Below, one piece after another: positions 1-11,317 of a stretch of DNA of 64,000 nucleotides. Positions within the stretch are counted from its first letter, which is position 1. The number at the start of each line of letters is the position of its first letter. Source of the stretch: Coenobita brevimanus. Taxonomy: Eukaryota; Arthropoda; Malacostraca; Decapoda; Coenobitidae. The notes under the pieces are model-generated. The model ran no database searches and was not told where the DNA came from. It worked only from the letters and a program-made list of their open reading frames with translations. The position numbers were made by a program, and so were the translations under genes. The stretch is from contig CM064658.1 in assembly GCA_032717465.1 (NCBI GenBank), forward strand, positions 6,674,001 to 6,738,000, given 5' to 3'.

Positions 1-1822
1 AAAACTTGATGTACCACCTCACTGTTTTCCGGACACACTCAGCATTGCACAGTTGCATGTCACACTTATCAACTAAGTTCATGTTCAAGTTATAGTCCAA
101 CACTGAATCCGGCTTCTGTATTTTCTGTCCTGTATGGTGGTCTGTTTTGTCTGTTTCTATCATGTTCCCTTTGTGAACTGTTGTCAGCACAGTCACATCT
201 CTCTTGTCCTGCCAGCCAACTGACAATATGTTGTATGATTTTGACAACTGTACACGTCCTCGTCCTGCAGATGGTGCAAACTTTGGCATAAACTTGCGAT
301 TCCTTCGTACAGTGCCATTAGTGTGGAGGAATGATGCCAAGGAAGGTCTGGTATACCAGTTGTCGGTATAAAGAATGTGACCTTGACCGAGGTAGTTTGC
401 TATCAGTTTCTTCACGACAGCTCCTGACACCCCAAGAGGATCATTCCGTGGAATGTCAATGTCCGTTGCTGTGTAGACTATCATGTCCAACACATACCCA
501 GTGTGGCAGTCACACATCACAAATAGCTTGACGCCAAAGCGGTGTCGTTTGGATGGTATGTACTGTTTGAACACTAGTCTACCTCTGAACAGTACGAGCG
601 ACTCGTCGATCACTAACTTCCTGAAAGGGACAAAGTACTTGGTGAAGTTTCCTTTCAGCATCATGAAGAGATCACGAATTTTCCACAACCGGTCTGTGTT
701 GGAGGGATATCTGTTGTCTGCGAAGTGAAGAAAACGCAGTAGTACCAAGAATCTGTCCCGTGGCATATATTTACTGAAGACAGGTGTAGGGATTAGGGCA
801 TCATTCTTCCAATAATCGCTCAGCACCTGCTTCTTGCAGTGTGGCATGAGCATTAGCAATGCCAAGAATGACATCAGGTCGGCCCTCACAATATCTTTCC
901 ACCTATGAACACGAGACCTGGGGGAGAACTCGTGCTGCTGAGTGATGAACTGGTGATATAAGTTTGTCTGGGTACAGATGAGGTCGATTATATCGTCCGT
1001 AAAGAATGCCTCAAAGTAATCCACATCTGGGGCATCCGGCCAGTTTGGCCAGTCTTCTGTAACACCACTGTTACTGGCATCAAACGGATGGATGTCAGGT
1101 GTAAAATTCCTTCCATCACTCCAAGTGAATGAAAGTTGCGTGGAGCTGGCTGGAGGTGGTGGTGGAGACGGAGTGGGGCTGGTGGGAGGTGGTGGTGGAG
1201 ACGGAGTGGGGCTGGTGGGAGGTGGTGATGGAGACGGCATGTGCGGGGTGTGAGGTGGTGAAGGAGATATCATCCTTGAGGTTCTAGGTTGTGGTGATAT
1301 TTGCTCTGATTGTTCTCTGTAAAATTGTTTTACATGAGATTTTACTGCATGGCTTGGTGCCATGGAAGATGCGCGGGTTGATTTTTTTTTGTGGTGATGT
1401 GAGGTGGGAACACTGGCTCCGGCAGATGCATGCACACTTTGTCCCACTCCACTCTCACCCACTTCACTTTCACTTTCCTCTTCACCAGCACTAGGAAGTA
1501 TATTACCTAAATCTTGCTCTTCTTCACTGCAGGACTGTTCACTTTCTTCACTAGTATCTGTTTCACTGTCTTTATCAAATAGCAGCCCAGGGAACTTTGA
1601 TGGTGTAACATACTGTTTTCGCTTCCTGCGTGGTGTAGTGACTTTAGCAACTTTTTTCTTGCTTTCCTTTACATCTACCACTTCACTATCACTGTCACTT
1701 TCAGTTGCAGGTGTATATTTATGTTTTTGTATTTGTTTCCGAACTGTAGCTCTCCCCTGCTTGCTAACACCACGCGATATAGAGGGTATGGGAGACTCGG
1801 AACGACAACGTGACGACTCCAT
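1..1822 (-). CDS. piggyBac-family (DDE_Tnp_1_7) transposase, 3' end beyond the window
   Basis: Cut-and-paste transposase of the piggyBac superfamily, acting on its own TTAA-flanked ends in the nucleus. Reading from ATG at 1822, the minus strand is open for about 607 codons to the window edge with no stop. The N-terminal third is acidic, Ser-rich and basic, with a Pro-Ser repeat near 1140-1240. The catalytic domain follows with piggyBac-like blocks: VIDESLVLFRGR (first Asp), ILYTDNWYTRPS (second Asp) and LNMNLVDKCDMQ at about 55-73 (third Asp region), then an RWYIK segment. All three catalytic Asp equivalents are therefore visible. The C-terminal Cys-rich finger is off-window. The start was chosen because the frame is open and a terminal repeat lies 203 bp upstream. 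The open frame suggests a recently active copy; family assignment is confident, activity is inference. Confidence 0.9.
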   Translation of the reverse strand, partial: MESSRCRSESPIPSISRGVSKQGRATVRKQIQKHKYTPATESDSDSEVVDVKESKKKVAKVTTPRRKRKQYVTPSKFPGLLFDKDSETDTSEESEQSCSEEEQDLGNILPSAGEEESESEVGESGVGQSVHASAGASVPTSHHHKKKSTRASSMAPSHAVKSHVKQFYREQSEQISPQPRTSRMISPSPPHTPHMPSPSPPPTSPTPSPPPPPTSPTPSPPPPPASSTQLSFTWSDGRNFTPDIHPFDASNSGVTEDWPNWPDAPDVDYFEAFFTDDIIDLICTQTNLYHQFITQQHEFSPRSRVHRWKDIVRADLMSFLALLMLMPHCKKQVLSDYWKNDALIPTPVFSKYMPRDRFLVLLRFLHFADNRYPSNTDRLWKIRDLFMMLKGNFTKYFVPFRKLVIDESLVLFRGRLVFKQYIPSKRHRFGVKLFVMCDCHTGYVLDMIVYTATDIDIPRNDPLGVSGAVVKKLIANYLGQGHILYTDNWYTRPSLASFLHTNGTVRRNRKFMPKFAPSAGRGRVQLSKSYNILSVGWQDKRDVTVLTTVHKGNMIETDKTDHHTGQKIQKPDSVLDYNLNMNLVDKCDMQLCNAECVRKTVRWYIKF

Positions 1823-2025
1823 GGCTGCTGGGCACAAAAGGGCACAAACTGGGGCACAACAGTAAGGTGAAAGGATAATCTAGGAACCCCAAGTAGCGCG
1901 GCAGAATACATAACATGCGCCCGCCAAAATTCATGGCGGAATTTATGAAACAAAAGTGTGGATTTTAAAAAGAATGTTGCAGACAGTCGATCGGACCTTT
2001 TAAAAGGAACGCAGCAGACGAGGGG
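1..2025 (-). mobile_element. piggyBac-like transposon, 5' terminus at 2025 (other end off-window)
   Basis: Read on the minus strand, the element starts CCCCTCGTCTGCTGCGTTCC directly after a TTAA at 2026-2029, as expected for this superfamily. A palindrome CCTTTTAAAAGG lies just inside. The flank from 2026 onward (TTAAGATAAAAGTGAC) matches the 3' part of the S1 SINE, which reads TTAAGATGAGAGTGAC near 58896, so the transposon sits at a TTAA inside a SINE. Confidence 0.82.
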
Positions 2026-2029
2026 TTAA

Positions 2030-2480
2030 GATAAAAGTGACAAGCTTCACTCGTGCCTGAGTGGCATTATGCGAGCAATAAACCCCAACCACCCCTTCGG
2101 TAGAAATCTGCACAGGCTCAATCCGACTGGAGCGCCTTCATTGCGCCCTAAACCACCTGGCACCATAATTTGGTAATATGGTTACCACCCAGCAGAGTAA
2201 ATGGTTTCCTGGTGTACAGGAAACCATTTGGCTTGCCACTCAATGTAGAATCATCCATAGGCAGAAGAAGAGGAAAGAATGAAGGTAAGAAAGACAGAAG
2301 AGAGAGTGTAAAGTCACCTGTAGGCATAAGGAAGTGTAAAGTCACCTGTAGGCATAACGAAGAAGAAAGAATGAAGGAAGAAAAGACAGAAGAGGAAGAG
2401 AGGACTGGGCAGTCACCTGAGGGCAACACTACATCGAGTGAGTGGATGGTGAGCGCCCCCACCAACACACATGTAAGGTC
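2030..2480 (-). repeat. S1 composite SINE copy, interrupted by piggyBac
   Basis: About 2030-2172 is the reverse complement of a tRNA-like SINE body (see 59497-59703). About 2173-2480 is the S1 core with the short palindrome around GGTTTCCTGGTGTACAGG and a purine-rich stretch ending at CACTACATCGAGTGAGTGG. Other copies lie at 19770/25208-25668 and 58834-59703. The portion beyond 2030 is displaced into off-window sequence by the piggyBac insertion. Confidence 0.7.
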
Positions 2481-4050
2481 ACCATGTCATATGCAGATAA
2501 AAATTGGAAGGGTGCTAAACAGCCTCCTGCATTGACAAAAATTAATCTTGAAGATTGAAACATGATGTCTGGTTATCACACAGTCACATCACACATCAGT
2601 AAGTAGTTTGTATATTCCCCTATTACTGACTTAACATTTCATTTCTTTACCTGCAAGACGCTGAAAATACTAACGCCAGCCGTGCAACACTACAAACTGT
2701 TACAGAATTGTGGGACCGACATCTGTTGTTTTTTAGTCATGTTGCAGAACAATAAATGCATGTGTCCCCTCTGTTCCAAGTTTTTTTTAACAACATTATG
2801 TCCTTCTTCTTCTCCTTGGATGTGCATTTCTGGCAGCACACTGCATGCCCCACATTGAGAGTCCATACAGACTTACCTGAAAGAAATAGATAACATTAGA
2901 GAAATAGAAGAGGACAATCGTAGACAACAATGGTTACCAGTCGTGTAGTGGGTTTGTTTGTTGGGACTCTTTTAAGTTTTGCAAGCCTTACCCTAAACGC
3001 TGTTATTAGGCTGGAGTTATTTAGATTATTTGTTAACCATATCTAGGTCTGATTCAAATAAGGTCATGGGTCAAAATTCAAGGTCACTGGAATGAAAACT
3101 CAATCCCAGGTTAGTGGCCTCTTCTAGCACCAACATTCTAGTCTTGTTACAAACACTATAACCAGTCTCACTTTACCTCTTTAGGGATGCAGGAAGCTAA
3201 GGTTAGACTAATGCAGCTCAATACATTTAAGTGCAGATGGCCTACCTACTTCCTTTGGTGGTATTACATGATGTAGTCTTCTGTCACCTCTCAAAAATCA
3301 CACATACGAAAGGTCTCCCCGTCAATGGGGTCCCACTTCTACACCACTCTAGATCATCAGGTGCCATGGCTATATATTTTTAACCCTCTAAACCCAAGGA
3401 TGTCTTCCATTTTATTCTTGCCATCTACTGACACTATTATTCACCTATGGAAAGACTTTCTGAACTGGATGCATCATATGGAGGTTCAATTAAATCCTTT
3501 AGTACCAAAGGCTTTGTTATGTACAACTGAGGCAACAAGAATAAACTAAAAAGGACATTACCAAGATTCAAGGAGTTGATATATTAATACCTAAAATACA
3601 ACTGATATACATACATATATGCCATGATGTCAGATTTTCATAATCACTGATAAGCAGGGTATCAGTATAAGTATTTTGTAGCACTATACTCAATATTAAC
3701 ATTTCATTTTGTACCATACTCTGTATAAAAATAGTTCAATAAATTCTTACTGCTCACTGTAAAGATGTTTCATTACTGGCTCCCCAACTAAAATTTTTTT
3801 TCACTTCTACATTCAGTATGAATAACTGTCGATTACTTTATACTCTTGGCCTAAAACTGAAATCTTGCCACTGTGAATGCTGAGCTGTAAAAAGAAGTTA
3901 ACAGAATGATACTATCATCTGTCGACTAACTTGACTTTCTATCTTGAACGCTAAGCTGTAACAAGAGATTAGCAGTGGGGTGGGAAAGGAGATCTGGATG
4001 ATGATGATGATGATATCTGTTACCACACCATTATTTTACTAAAACTACAA
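2481..4050. other. No recognisable gene
   Basis: AT-rich sequence with only short open frames and no protein family that I recognise. Around 3965-4020 a GGGTGGGAAAGGAG stretch with a GATGAT run resembles 37570-37605, suggesting a short dispersed repeat fragment. Confidence 0.5.
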
Positions 4051-4054
4051 CTGC

Positions 4055-4320
4055 TGCAGAAGAATGCCTTCATAGGGTGGCACTGATATAACCAAGCTGC
4101 TCTGCTGCTCAGGTGTACAATCATCCCTCAGCTTTTTCTCTATCCTCTGAAAGAGGGATGATGAACTGCATGAAGCGAGTAACGTCAGCCTGAAGTCTAA
4201 AGGGTTCACATCCAGATAAGCCCGGGGTTGCTACTACTACTACCTTGTATTGATGTACTGTTAAACAGCTCTCCCACCGGCTCGACCAGTTATATGAAAC
4301 TGACTGCATGATATGCGCAA
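4055..4320 (-). repeat. Dispersed repeat family S3, copy 1
   Basis: Shares an ordered series of blocks with 17190-17395 and, inverted, with 19560-19750: a GCCTTCAT block, TCCCTCAG, CTCTATCC, a TTCACATC(C/T)AGATGAACC-like block and a short CTACTACTAC run at the end. No coding potential. The origin of the family is not identified. Confidence 0.55.
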
Positions 4321-4356
4321 TCGGTTTCTTTTACAATTTACCCAACAGTTCCTTAA

Positions 4357-6117
4357 CCCTTTAACCGCGGGCTTGTTTTGCTTTTTCTTGCGGCACCCGC
4401 GGGCATATTTGCGCTCCGACACTCTCTAAAAATATTTGCCAAAAATCAGTAATTAGTCCTAGAATATTAAAATCACATATGCTTATGGCACATACCTTCA
4501 GCTTTCTCCTGGGGTGTTTGTTGAGCCTTCGTCGAGTACCGTAGGACTTGTGGAGACCTCTGAAGTTGGGTAACGAAGTCTCCACTTTACACTTCCCGAC
4601 AACCCGTAATATGATTACCACAGCCTGATATTATCACTAGAAATACTATTCTATGATTCTCAAATAGTTTGGAATCCATATTCCAAAAAAAAAAAAAACA
4701 CTGTGAAAGCAATGAAAATTACGAGGGCGTATGACCTTCCCACTTGCGCTAGTTCGCCGCTGGTACTGTCATTTATTATTCATAGAAACACTCACAGTTT
4801 ATATTTCTATTACTATATAACACTTATATATATCTACAGTCTTTATCCATAAGTTTCCTTCAGTAATAGTAGTTTATTGTCACTGTAGGCATTCAATTTC
4901 TTTCAGTAAAATACGTAGCATTCACTTTCTCGTCCTGTATACTAGCATTGAGAGTGAATGTCACTTTCACCTTCACTCTCATAACTCATAGTATTCATAC
5001 ATGCTAGAGTGAAACTTTCATTTTCATTACTCCTAGTATATATACTCGTATTCTTATATTACTGCTCATTTACATTTCTATTTACGTTCTCTATTTTATT
5101 TACATTATTTACATTTCTGTTTTATTTACACTTTTATGCACTGTCACTTTAAGTAACTTATAAAACTATTTTCCACTGTTCACTTATATTTACATTCATT
5201 GCTTTCACTTGCTGATTACACATTATTTACAATTCCACTTGCACTGTTTTACTCAACAGAAAGACCATAGTCACTCTCTTTCAATTGTCAGCCCTTTACC
5301 TCTTTCCACACGAGGTTTAGTAGGGGGTAAAGGTCACAGGGCCCTTTGCATGGGGCTAAAAAGCGGCGGAAGTTAGCAGGAGCGAACAGACATACTTTCA
5401 CTTTGGAAAATGACAGTGAACTGATAGGGGTGGGCTGGGGTGGCCTACCTAGGGAAATGCATTACTGCCAACGTCAGCCTCTTGAGAGCTGCTAATATGT
5501 AGCAGTGAAATGATTGGCAGGAAATCTAGACAATACATTATAAATTAGGTAGTTCCAGGTGAATGTAAATATCACTTAGGCTTCTCCCTTCCCTCCTTAT
5601 ATATATTTTTAGTACGAGAATAGATTATACGGCATATTTCAAAGGGAAATAAACAGCGAAAATTAGCGAACGAGTGCACGTGAGGTGTTGTTAGGTGATA
5701 ATTAGCCAATTCCAGGTGTATGGCACACTCACTTACCTTATTTCTTTTTGGTATATATTATGTGGTATAAGAATATGGCATAGGGCTTATTTCAATGGAT
5801 GAAATCAGTGGAAAATTCCAGGGAAGATTTACTTAGCGTAGCACGGCCAGGCAGGCGAGAGGAGAGGGTAATGGAGGGAAGGTAGGGAGGGGAGTCAAGA
5901 ATGGGGAGAAATGGCTAAATTGTCAACAATGGATGGGAGTGCAGATGAGATTAGGAGTGCTGACTAGTGTTGGACATTGGCAGTACTGATAGATGATACA
6001 ATCTACCACTTGAAAGCCCGGGCGAATTCAAAATAACACAGAATCGCAAAAGTGACGCCCCGCGGTATGATCCCTTGCTCACAAGTGTCACGAAAGTGAC
6101 GCCCCGCGGTTAAGGGG
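4357..6117. mobile_element. Non-autonomous TTAA (piggyBac-type) element
   Basis: The left end is TTAA (4353-4356) followed by CCCTTTAACCGCGGGC. The right end in reverse complement is CTAA followed by CCCCTTAACCGCGGGG, so the terminal repeats match over about 15 bp and begin CCC as piggyBac ends do; the right TTAA has decayed to TTAG at 6118-6121. The 18-mer AAAGTGACGCCCCGCGGT occurs twice near the right end (6049-6066 and 6093-6110), a subterminal repeat. The interior (1.7 kb) has no transposase-like frame and is AT-rich with a poly-A at 4685-4698. The boundary could instead be the inner TTAA pair (4361-4364 and 6110-6113). Confidence 0.55.
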
Positions 6118-6645
6118 TTAGGAACCTCTCCCACCAGTATGACTGAAACTGGAGTCATGTGGCAACCACACAACTGTACTTGCATGCAACTGGATGTGCT
6201 GGTTTTTTCTCGACTCAAATGTGTGGTTCCACTCGCTGTGGAGAGGTGTCTCCATCTCTACTGCTATGATGGTGTCTGATGAACCCGCAAAAAAACATAA
6301 ACCTTGTTCAATAAACTGATAAATATCCATGTATTTACAATTACACACTTCAACAGTATTCAAATAAGGATGCTACAGACAACACATGAAAAAAAAAAAA
6401 AAAAAAAAAAAAAGGAAGATACAGGTAAGTAGGCTTCATTTTCATAAACAGATCCACAATGAAATTTTCCTTCTGCATTCTATAAAATTCTTGAAATTTA
6501 TCAGGATCATCTGTTAGCTCTTTAGCAGCAATAAAAATCCCTGTGGTCAGCAATTGTAGTGATGTATGGATGTACCCAAATTTCCTTTTATTATTGTGTT
6601 GCATATACCACAACAAAACCATGTCCTCATGTGATGACAGTTGAT
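6118..6645. other. No recognisable gene; poly-A run
   Basis: Contains a poly-A run at about 6389-6412 and a weak minus-strand frame (6350-6652) with no recognised motif. The poly-A could be the tail of a retrotransposed sequence, but no parent is recognised. Confidence 0.4.
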
Positions 6646-7153
6646 CAGACATGGGATCTATTACTGGGTTTCTGTTACTATTAATTTCAACCGCTCTCTA
6701 TTATATTACTATTATAATTACTTTAGTGGTCATCTATTAGTATTACTATTAATATATTATTTATGATAACGGTATTAATTAAATTGAAAATGGTTTTTAT
6801 TTTCATTATCGTTGGGAGGCTGTTCCACTGAATGCACAATTGTGTCTAGATCACCTGATGGCCTGTTGACCACTCTCCATTCTGCACAGTCTCCTGTGGT
6901 GTACCTGCAGCCTGGAGAGCAGCCAACAAGTAACCAAGGTGAGAAGGCTGTTTTTATTGATTATGGTAAACAGTATTAAGGAAGTGTCTGTAATGGGAAA
7001 GTAATATACAATTATCTATTACTTTGCCTTCTATTACTATTACAATTACTATTACAGCCACGAATTTGTGATCTGTTACTATTACTATTACTTTGAAAAC
7101 CCTGTAATAGTCAATTACTATTACTATTACATATTACTATTACCCCAGGTCCG
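6646..7153 (+). mobile_element. hAT-type MITE with TAATAG-rich arms, copy 1
   Basis: Begins CAGACATGGGATC and ends ACCCCAGGTCCG. It is flanked by an 8-bp near-duplication CAGTTGAT (6638-6645) and CAGCTGAT (7154-7161), the target size of hAT elements. The whole is present in reverse complement at 13557-14091. Both arms are rich in ATTACT repeats around a unique core of about 250 bp. No transposase frame, so it must be mobilised in trans. Confidence 0.75.
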
Positions 7154-7850
7154 CAGCTGATACTAAAAAAAATTCGATTGATCTGGTAGGAGGTCAGTGC
7201 AACCTGTCGCACACAACATGTTAAACCAATTGCGTGCAGCCAGTTTCAAGCAACTAGTCAAGTAGGTGTGAAAGCTGCCTTACTTTACTCTGACTACCAC
7301 AAGACAACCTTGGTCAGCTGGGGAATTCTAAGGCTGATTTGTTTCATCTGATGGAGGTGGGCTAGTCACAACATGAATACTATGTGGGGGTTGCAGGAAA
7401 CCTGATGAGCTATACATTAGGTAAGAATGGGTCTCCTTGGTCATACTCAAATTTATCCTCGACTCTGACAATACTTGGCCATCAACTGAACTGGAAGGGG
7501 TTAGGGATATGTGAAGTGAAAAACTACACATTAGTGGTCAAGGGGTTGAAAACTATATTAGCCTTTGGACTGGTGGTGGTGGGAGGGGGGGAGGGGAGAC
7601 TGAGGATGAGGTGGAAAGGTATATGTGTGAGACTAGGCACAGGGTGACATTGAGTTGCTTCTGTTTATAACCACCCCGCTGGGATTAAGGTATACGGTTA
7701 AAGACAGACAGGCAAACTCCCTGAAATTCCCTCAGCTGAATAAAATGACTTAGATGTAGCTCGAGTGAAAAACCCAAGTGTGTCCATGGCAGTGAGAGTT
7801 ATATCTCTGTTCAATAAACTGTTCACTTTGACTATCATTCATTTGGTTCA
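7154..7850. other. No recognisable gene
   Basis: Unassigned sequence. A G-rich patch at about 7571-7605 accounts for the open frames seen here. No repeat partner was recognised in the window. Confidence 0.4.
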
Positions 7851-7859
7851 TTTCTGAAG

Positions 7860-8874
7860 GCTCCAACATGCTTGCATGCATCTGCCTTGGTCACCTGATG
7901 CTGGCTCGCCATGCTGCTCGATCTCTGGCAGCTTCCCTATTCAGTCCCATATCCCTGAGATATTACCCAATGACCTCATCTCAGGTCTTTTTTGGTCTAC
8001 CTCTTGCAACCCTACTCCTAACATCAATACTTCTCTCTTTCTGCACCCAGTTACCATCCCCCATCCTCTCCACATGCCCACACCATCTCAATCTACCTCT
8101 CCTCATCACAACGCCAATACACTCCAGTCCCATCCTACCTCTCAACTTTTTCATCGTAAACCTAGCCTCCCCCAGGCCTCGCACTCAGGGACACACTGCA
8201 CATCCACGTAATCACTGTCATATCTGTATGTTTGAGCTTGCGCATATCCTCTTCCTTTACTGCTCAGGTCTCACTACCATACGACATTACACTCCTAACA
8301 TGCCGCATACGAAGATCCCTTAGCATGGAGGGAGAGTCCTCTCAGTGTCAGGAAAAGCAACAGCTTTCTGAACTTCTTCCAACCACTCCTCACTCTAGCC
8401 ACCTCCAGCACATAACATGTCTCCTACATAACAAAACTCTTATACACACTCAAGAGACTCACCAGGAAGTTCAATTCTTTCACTCCTGACAATCTCCACA
8501 TGCACATCGCACACATGAAATCAACATTACCTCGCAGTTTACCTCTCATACTACTTCATCTTTGCACTGACTTATCACAAGCACTTTATAAGAAGGAATT
8601 ACTTCCCACACCATTGTGGCAAATCGTACATGGCCACTCTCCCTCTTCTTTGACAGTACCGCCACCAGCCATAGGTACCATCATTTTTGTTTTATCTGCA
8701 TTTACTCTTAAGCCCTTGTGCCCCATACCATCTCTCCACTTCCTAAATCTTTCCTCTGCCTCTCTTTCATTCTGTGCAGTCAACACCAAATCATCGGAAT
8801 ACAACATTCCCACAGAAGTCCATTTCTGAAGTCACGTGAGAGGGCTTCAAGTACTGTGATAAACAACAAGGGGC
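7860..8874 (-). mobile_element. LINE A copy 1, 3' half (5' part continues at 10713-10945)
   Basis: Degraded non-LTR retrotransposon on the minus strand. The frame at 8586-8813 (minus) has YSDDLVLTAQNEREAEERF, the RT catalytic YxDD block, followed by KWRDGMGHKGLRVN and a Cys pair (CTICHNG). The frame at 7981-8184 (minus) carries the C-terminal GRLRWCGHVERM and GRPKK blocks typical of endonuclease-bearing LINEs of RTE-like type. The frames are separated by stops, so this is a pseudogene. The copy is split by a LINE B insertion with 12-bp target duplications (8863-8874 and 10713-10724). Confidence 0.7.
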
Positions 8875-9768
8875 AAGCACATCATTAACAACCTCAAGCA
8901 CTCATCTGCCTGTGGACCATACAACATAAGCAACATTCACCTTAAACACCTAGGACCACAAGGCATACAAGCACTCACCAACATATCAAACTACAGCTAC
9001 TCACACAACATAATACCCAACATCTGGAAGCATGGCAATATCATCACTATCCCTAAACCCAACAAAGACCCCACGTTACCCTCCTCACATCGCCCCATCA
9101 CACTCCTCTGCACCTCCTCTAAAGTCACTGAACGACTAATACTACAACTAGTCACACCTCACATTCCCCTAGCCCAGTCACAACATGGCTTTAGGCCACT
9201 ACACTCCACAAACACCCTTCTTACAGACCTTACACAGAGAGTTTTCGATGGCATGAATTCAGCTAGGCCACCACACAGAACACTCCTAGTGACAATAGAC
9301 ATTAGCAAAGCTTTTGATGCCATCCCCCGCCACAACCTCACAAACAAAATACTCAACACAAACATGCACAATAACACAAAAAGATGGCTGGCAAACTACT
9401 TAGCAGGCAGATGTGCACACGTAACATTTGCCAGTCAGTCTTCTAACATCAGAAACTTCACAAACGGTGTCCCCCAAGGATCTGTTTTGTCCCCTACACT
9501 CTTTAATCTATACATGCACGACATACCCACACCCCACACACCACAGATACACATAGCTTCCTGTGCAGATGATATAACACTTACATGTACACACCAAAAC
9601 TCAAACACAGCTGCACACATCATTCAACCTTACCTCAACACATTACACGAATGGTTCACCACAAACAGGCTCAAAATAGCCCCAGCCAAATCTACAGTGA
9701 CTCTTCTCACAAACTGGACAGCAGAACACAGTCACATCCCACACCTCACCATAAACAACACTCCCCTA

Positions 9769-9805
<37 letters not shown>

Positions 9806-10712
9806 CCTTGGTGTAACATACAATACATCAGTGTCATTCAAACAACACATCACAAACATTAAAAATAAAATAACACCAAGACTCAATGCTTTGAAGTCAA
9901 TTGCCCATACAACATTCGGACACAACAAAGAAACTACCACCACAGTATACAAACAATACATATGTTCAGTGATGAATTATGCAAGCCCTGCCTAGGCTTC
10001 TAACCTGACCAAAACACACTACAACACTCTACAGACCATACAGAACAAGGCCCTAAAAATAATTACAGGCTGCACAGCTACTACACCTACAGACCCCCTA
10101 CATCAAGAAACCAAAGTCCTCAAGGTCAAGGATCACCTAGACATGAAAGGCACACAGTTTCTGGCTGCAGCCTCCACAAACCCACAACATCCACTACAGT
10201 ACATGGCAGCACATCCACCCACACCAAGGAACATCATAACAACACCCAGCACACGATACCATACACAAATACTGTCATCTCTTCCCCCTCGCCCACCTCA
10301 GACCAGCTTCCAGAAGCATATCCACACTCAGATCACTCACTGCTCCATCCAGTCACTTAAAGACAACACACAGCTGCATGCACGGCCTCCTGACATCCAC
10401 CCTTCTGAATCCTATCTTCCTCGTGAGGACAGGGTCCACCTGGCCACGCTGAGATGTGGGCACCATCCAGCCCTCTTAAGCTACCAGAAGAGGCTGGATG
10501 ACTCCGTTGCTGATGCCTGTCCAGGATAAAACACAGCACCCCATACTATTAAGCACATTATGGAAGACTGCATTGCACACAATCACCTACGCCAACAACA
10601 CAACATACACTCTTTGAGAGCTCTGTGGGAAAGCCCAGTCTCGGCCATGGCCTTCCTAAGGGGCACGGGGCTGTTCGGCCAGACTGCCTAGGGAACAACT
10701 ACTACTACTACT
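8875..10712 (+). mobile_element. LINE B copy 1 (5'-truncated, reverse transcriptase pseudogene)
   Basis: Non-LTR retrotransposon encoding a reverse transcriptase. The main frame (9253-9816) shows TIDISKAFDAIPRH (motif A), NGVPQGSVLSPTLFNLYMHD (motif B) and CADDITL (motif C, with Cys for the usual Tyr/Phe). Downstream frames give a conserved C-terminus around 10143-10540. The 3' end is a short CTA-repeat tail near 10699-10712. A (CA)n run at 9770-9800 lies in the coding region and breaks the frame. The insertion splits LINE A between the copies ACAACAAGGGGC (8863-8874) and ACAACAAGAGGC (10713-10724). The clade is unsettled; Jockey/I-like is my best guess. A second copy lies at 54744-56801. Confidence 0.75.
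9770..9800. repeat. (CA)n microsatellite inside LINE B
   Basis: About 15 CA units. The matching place in the second LINE B copy (about 55866-55889) has an interrupted CA/CCA-rich sequence, so the array grew after insertion. Confidence 0.85.
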
Positions 10713-10945
10713 ACAACAAGAGGCTCAAGACTGACCTCTGATGCACAACAGTATTCACGGAAAACTCATCACTAAAATTTCCATTCATCCTTACTTGGGT
10801 GTGAGCACCAACATACATGGCCATAACAACACTAACCAGCCACTCCATGATCCCAAACTTTCTCATTGCCCATTTCATCACCTCTATAGGGACTCTGTCA
10901 AAGGCCTTCTCCAAATAAATGAAGACAAAGTACAGTTTTGAGATG
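10713..10945 (-). mobile_element. LINE A copy 1, RT-domain part beyond the LINE B insertion
   Basis: Minus-strand frame 10711-10971 contains YLEKAFDRVPIEVMKWAMRK, the RT motif A region, continuing LINE A from the left of the insertion. The join matches the uninterrupted LINE A at about 12240-12300. Truncated at about 10945. Confidence 0.7.
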
Positions 10946-11017
10946 TACAGATGTATCGGTATCGGTGGCATCGGCCCATTTTTAGAGTATCGGTATCGGC
11001 TGATTTTCTGCTGATAC
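10946..11017. repeat. Fragment with TATCGGTATCGG repeats
   Basis: Contains TATCGGTATCGG twice around a GGCATCGGCCCA core. Such ends are seen in some hAT-derived repeats. No boundaries or target duplication could be defined, so the class is a guess. Confidence 0.35.
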
Positions 11018-11317
11018 TATCTCTATCTATCTATTGCCAGACGCCTCAATCCCGTTTGGGGTGGCCACAAACAAATTGCCTCCAAGTCGCCCTGTTCCCC
11101 GCCATTTCACTGCCTTGCTCCCAACTCACACCCCCCTCTCTCATATACCTCTCCACCCCATCCCTCCATCTCATCCTCGGCCTCCCCCACCCTCTTCCCC
11201 ACTCCACCTCACTCACATACACTCTCTTCGTCAGTCTTTCACCCTCCATCCTCTCCACATGGCCAAACCACCTCAGTGTATTCCTCCTAACGCTTCCTAT
11301 CATATCCACACCACAAC
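11018..11317 (-). mobile_element. LINE C 3' end fragment
   Basis: Reverse complement of the LINE C C-terminal coding region and tail. The minus frame 11046-11324 reads GSVRRNTLRWFGHVERMEGE and ends WRQFVCGHPKRD, matching 16196-16495 (plus). It terminates in a GATA repeat tail at 11019-11035. 5'-truncated. Confidence 0.8.

Noticed and set aside
1404..1865. 153-codon plus-strand frame in the piggyBac region
   Set aside because: It is antisense to the Ser-rich N-terminus of the transposase and has no family features.
7384..7647. 87-codon plus-strand frame with Gly-rich end
   Set aside because: Short, with no family or start context and a simple G-rich stretch.
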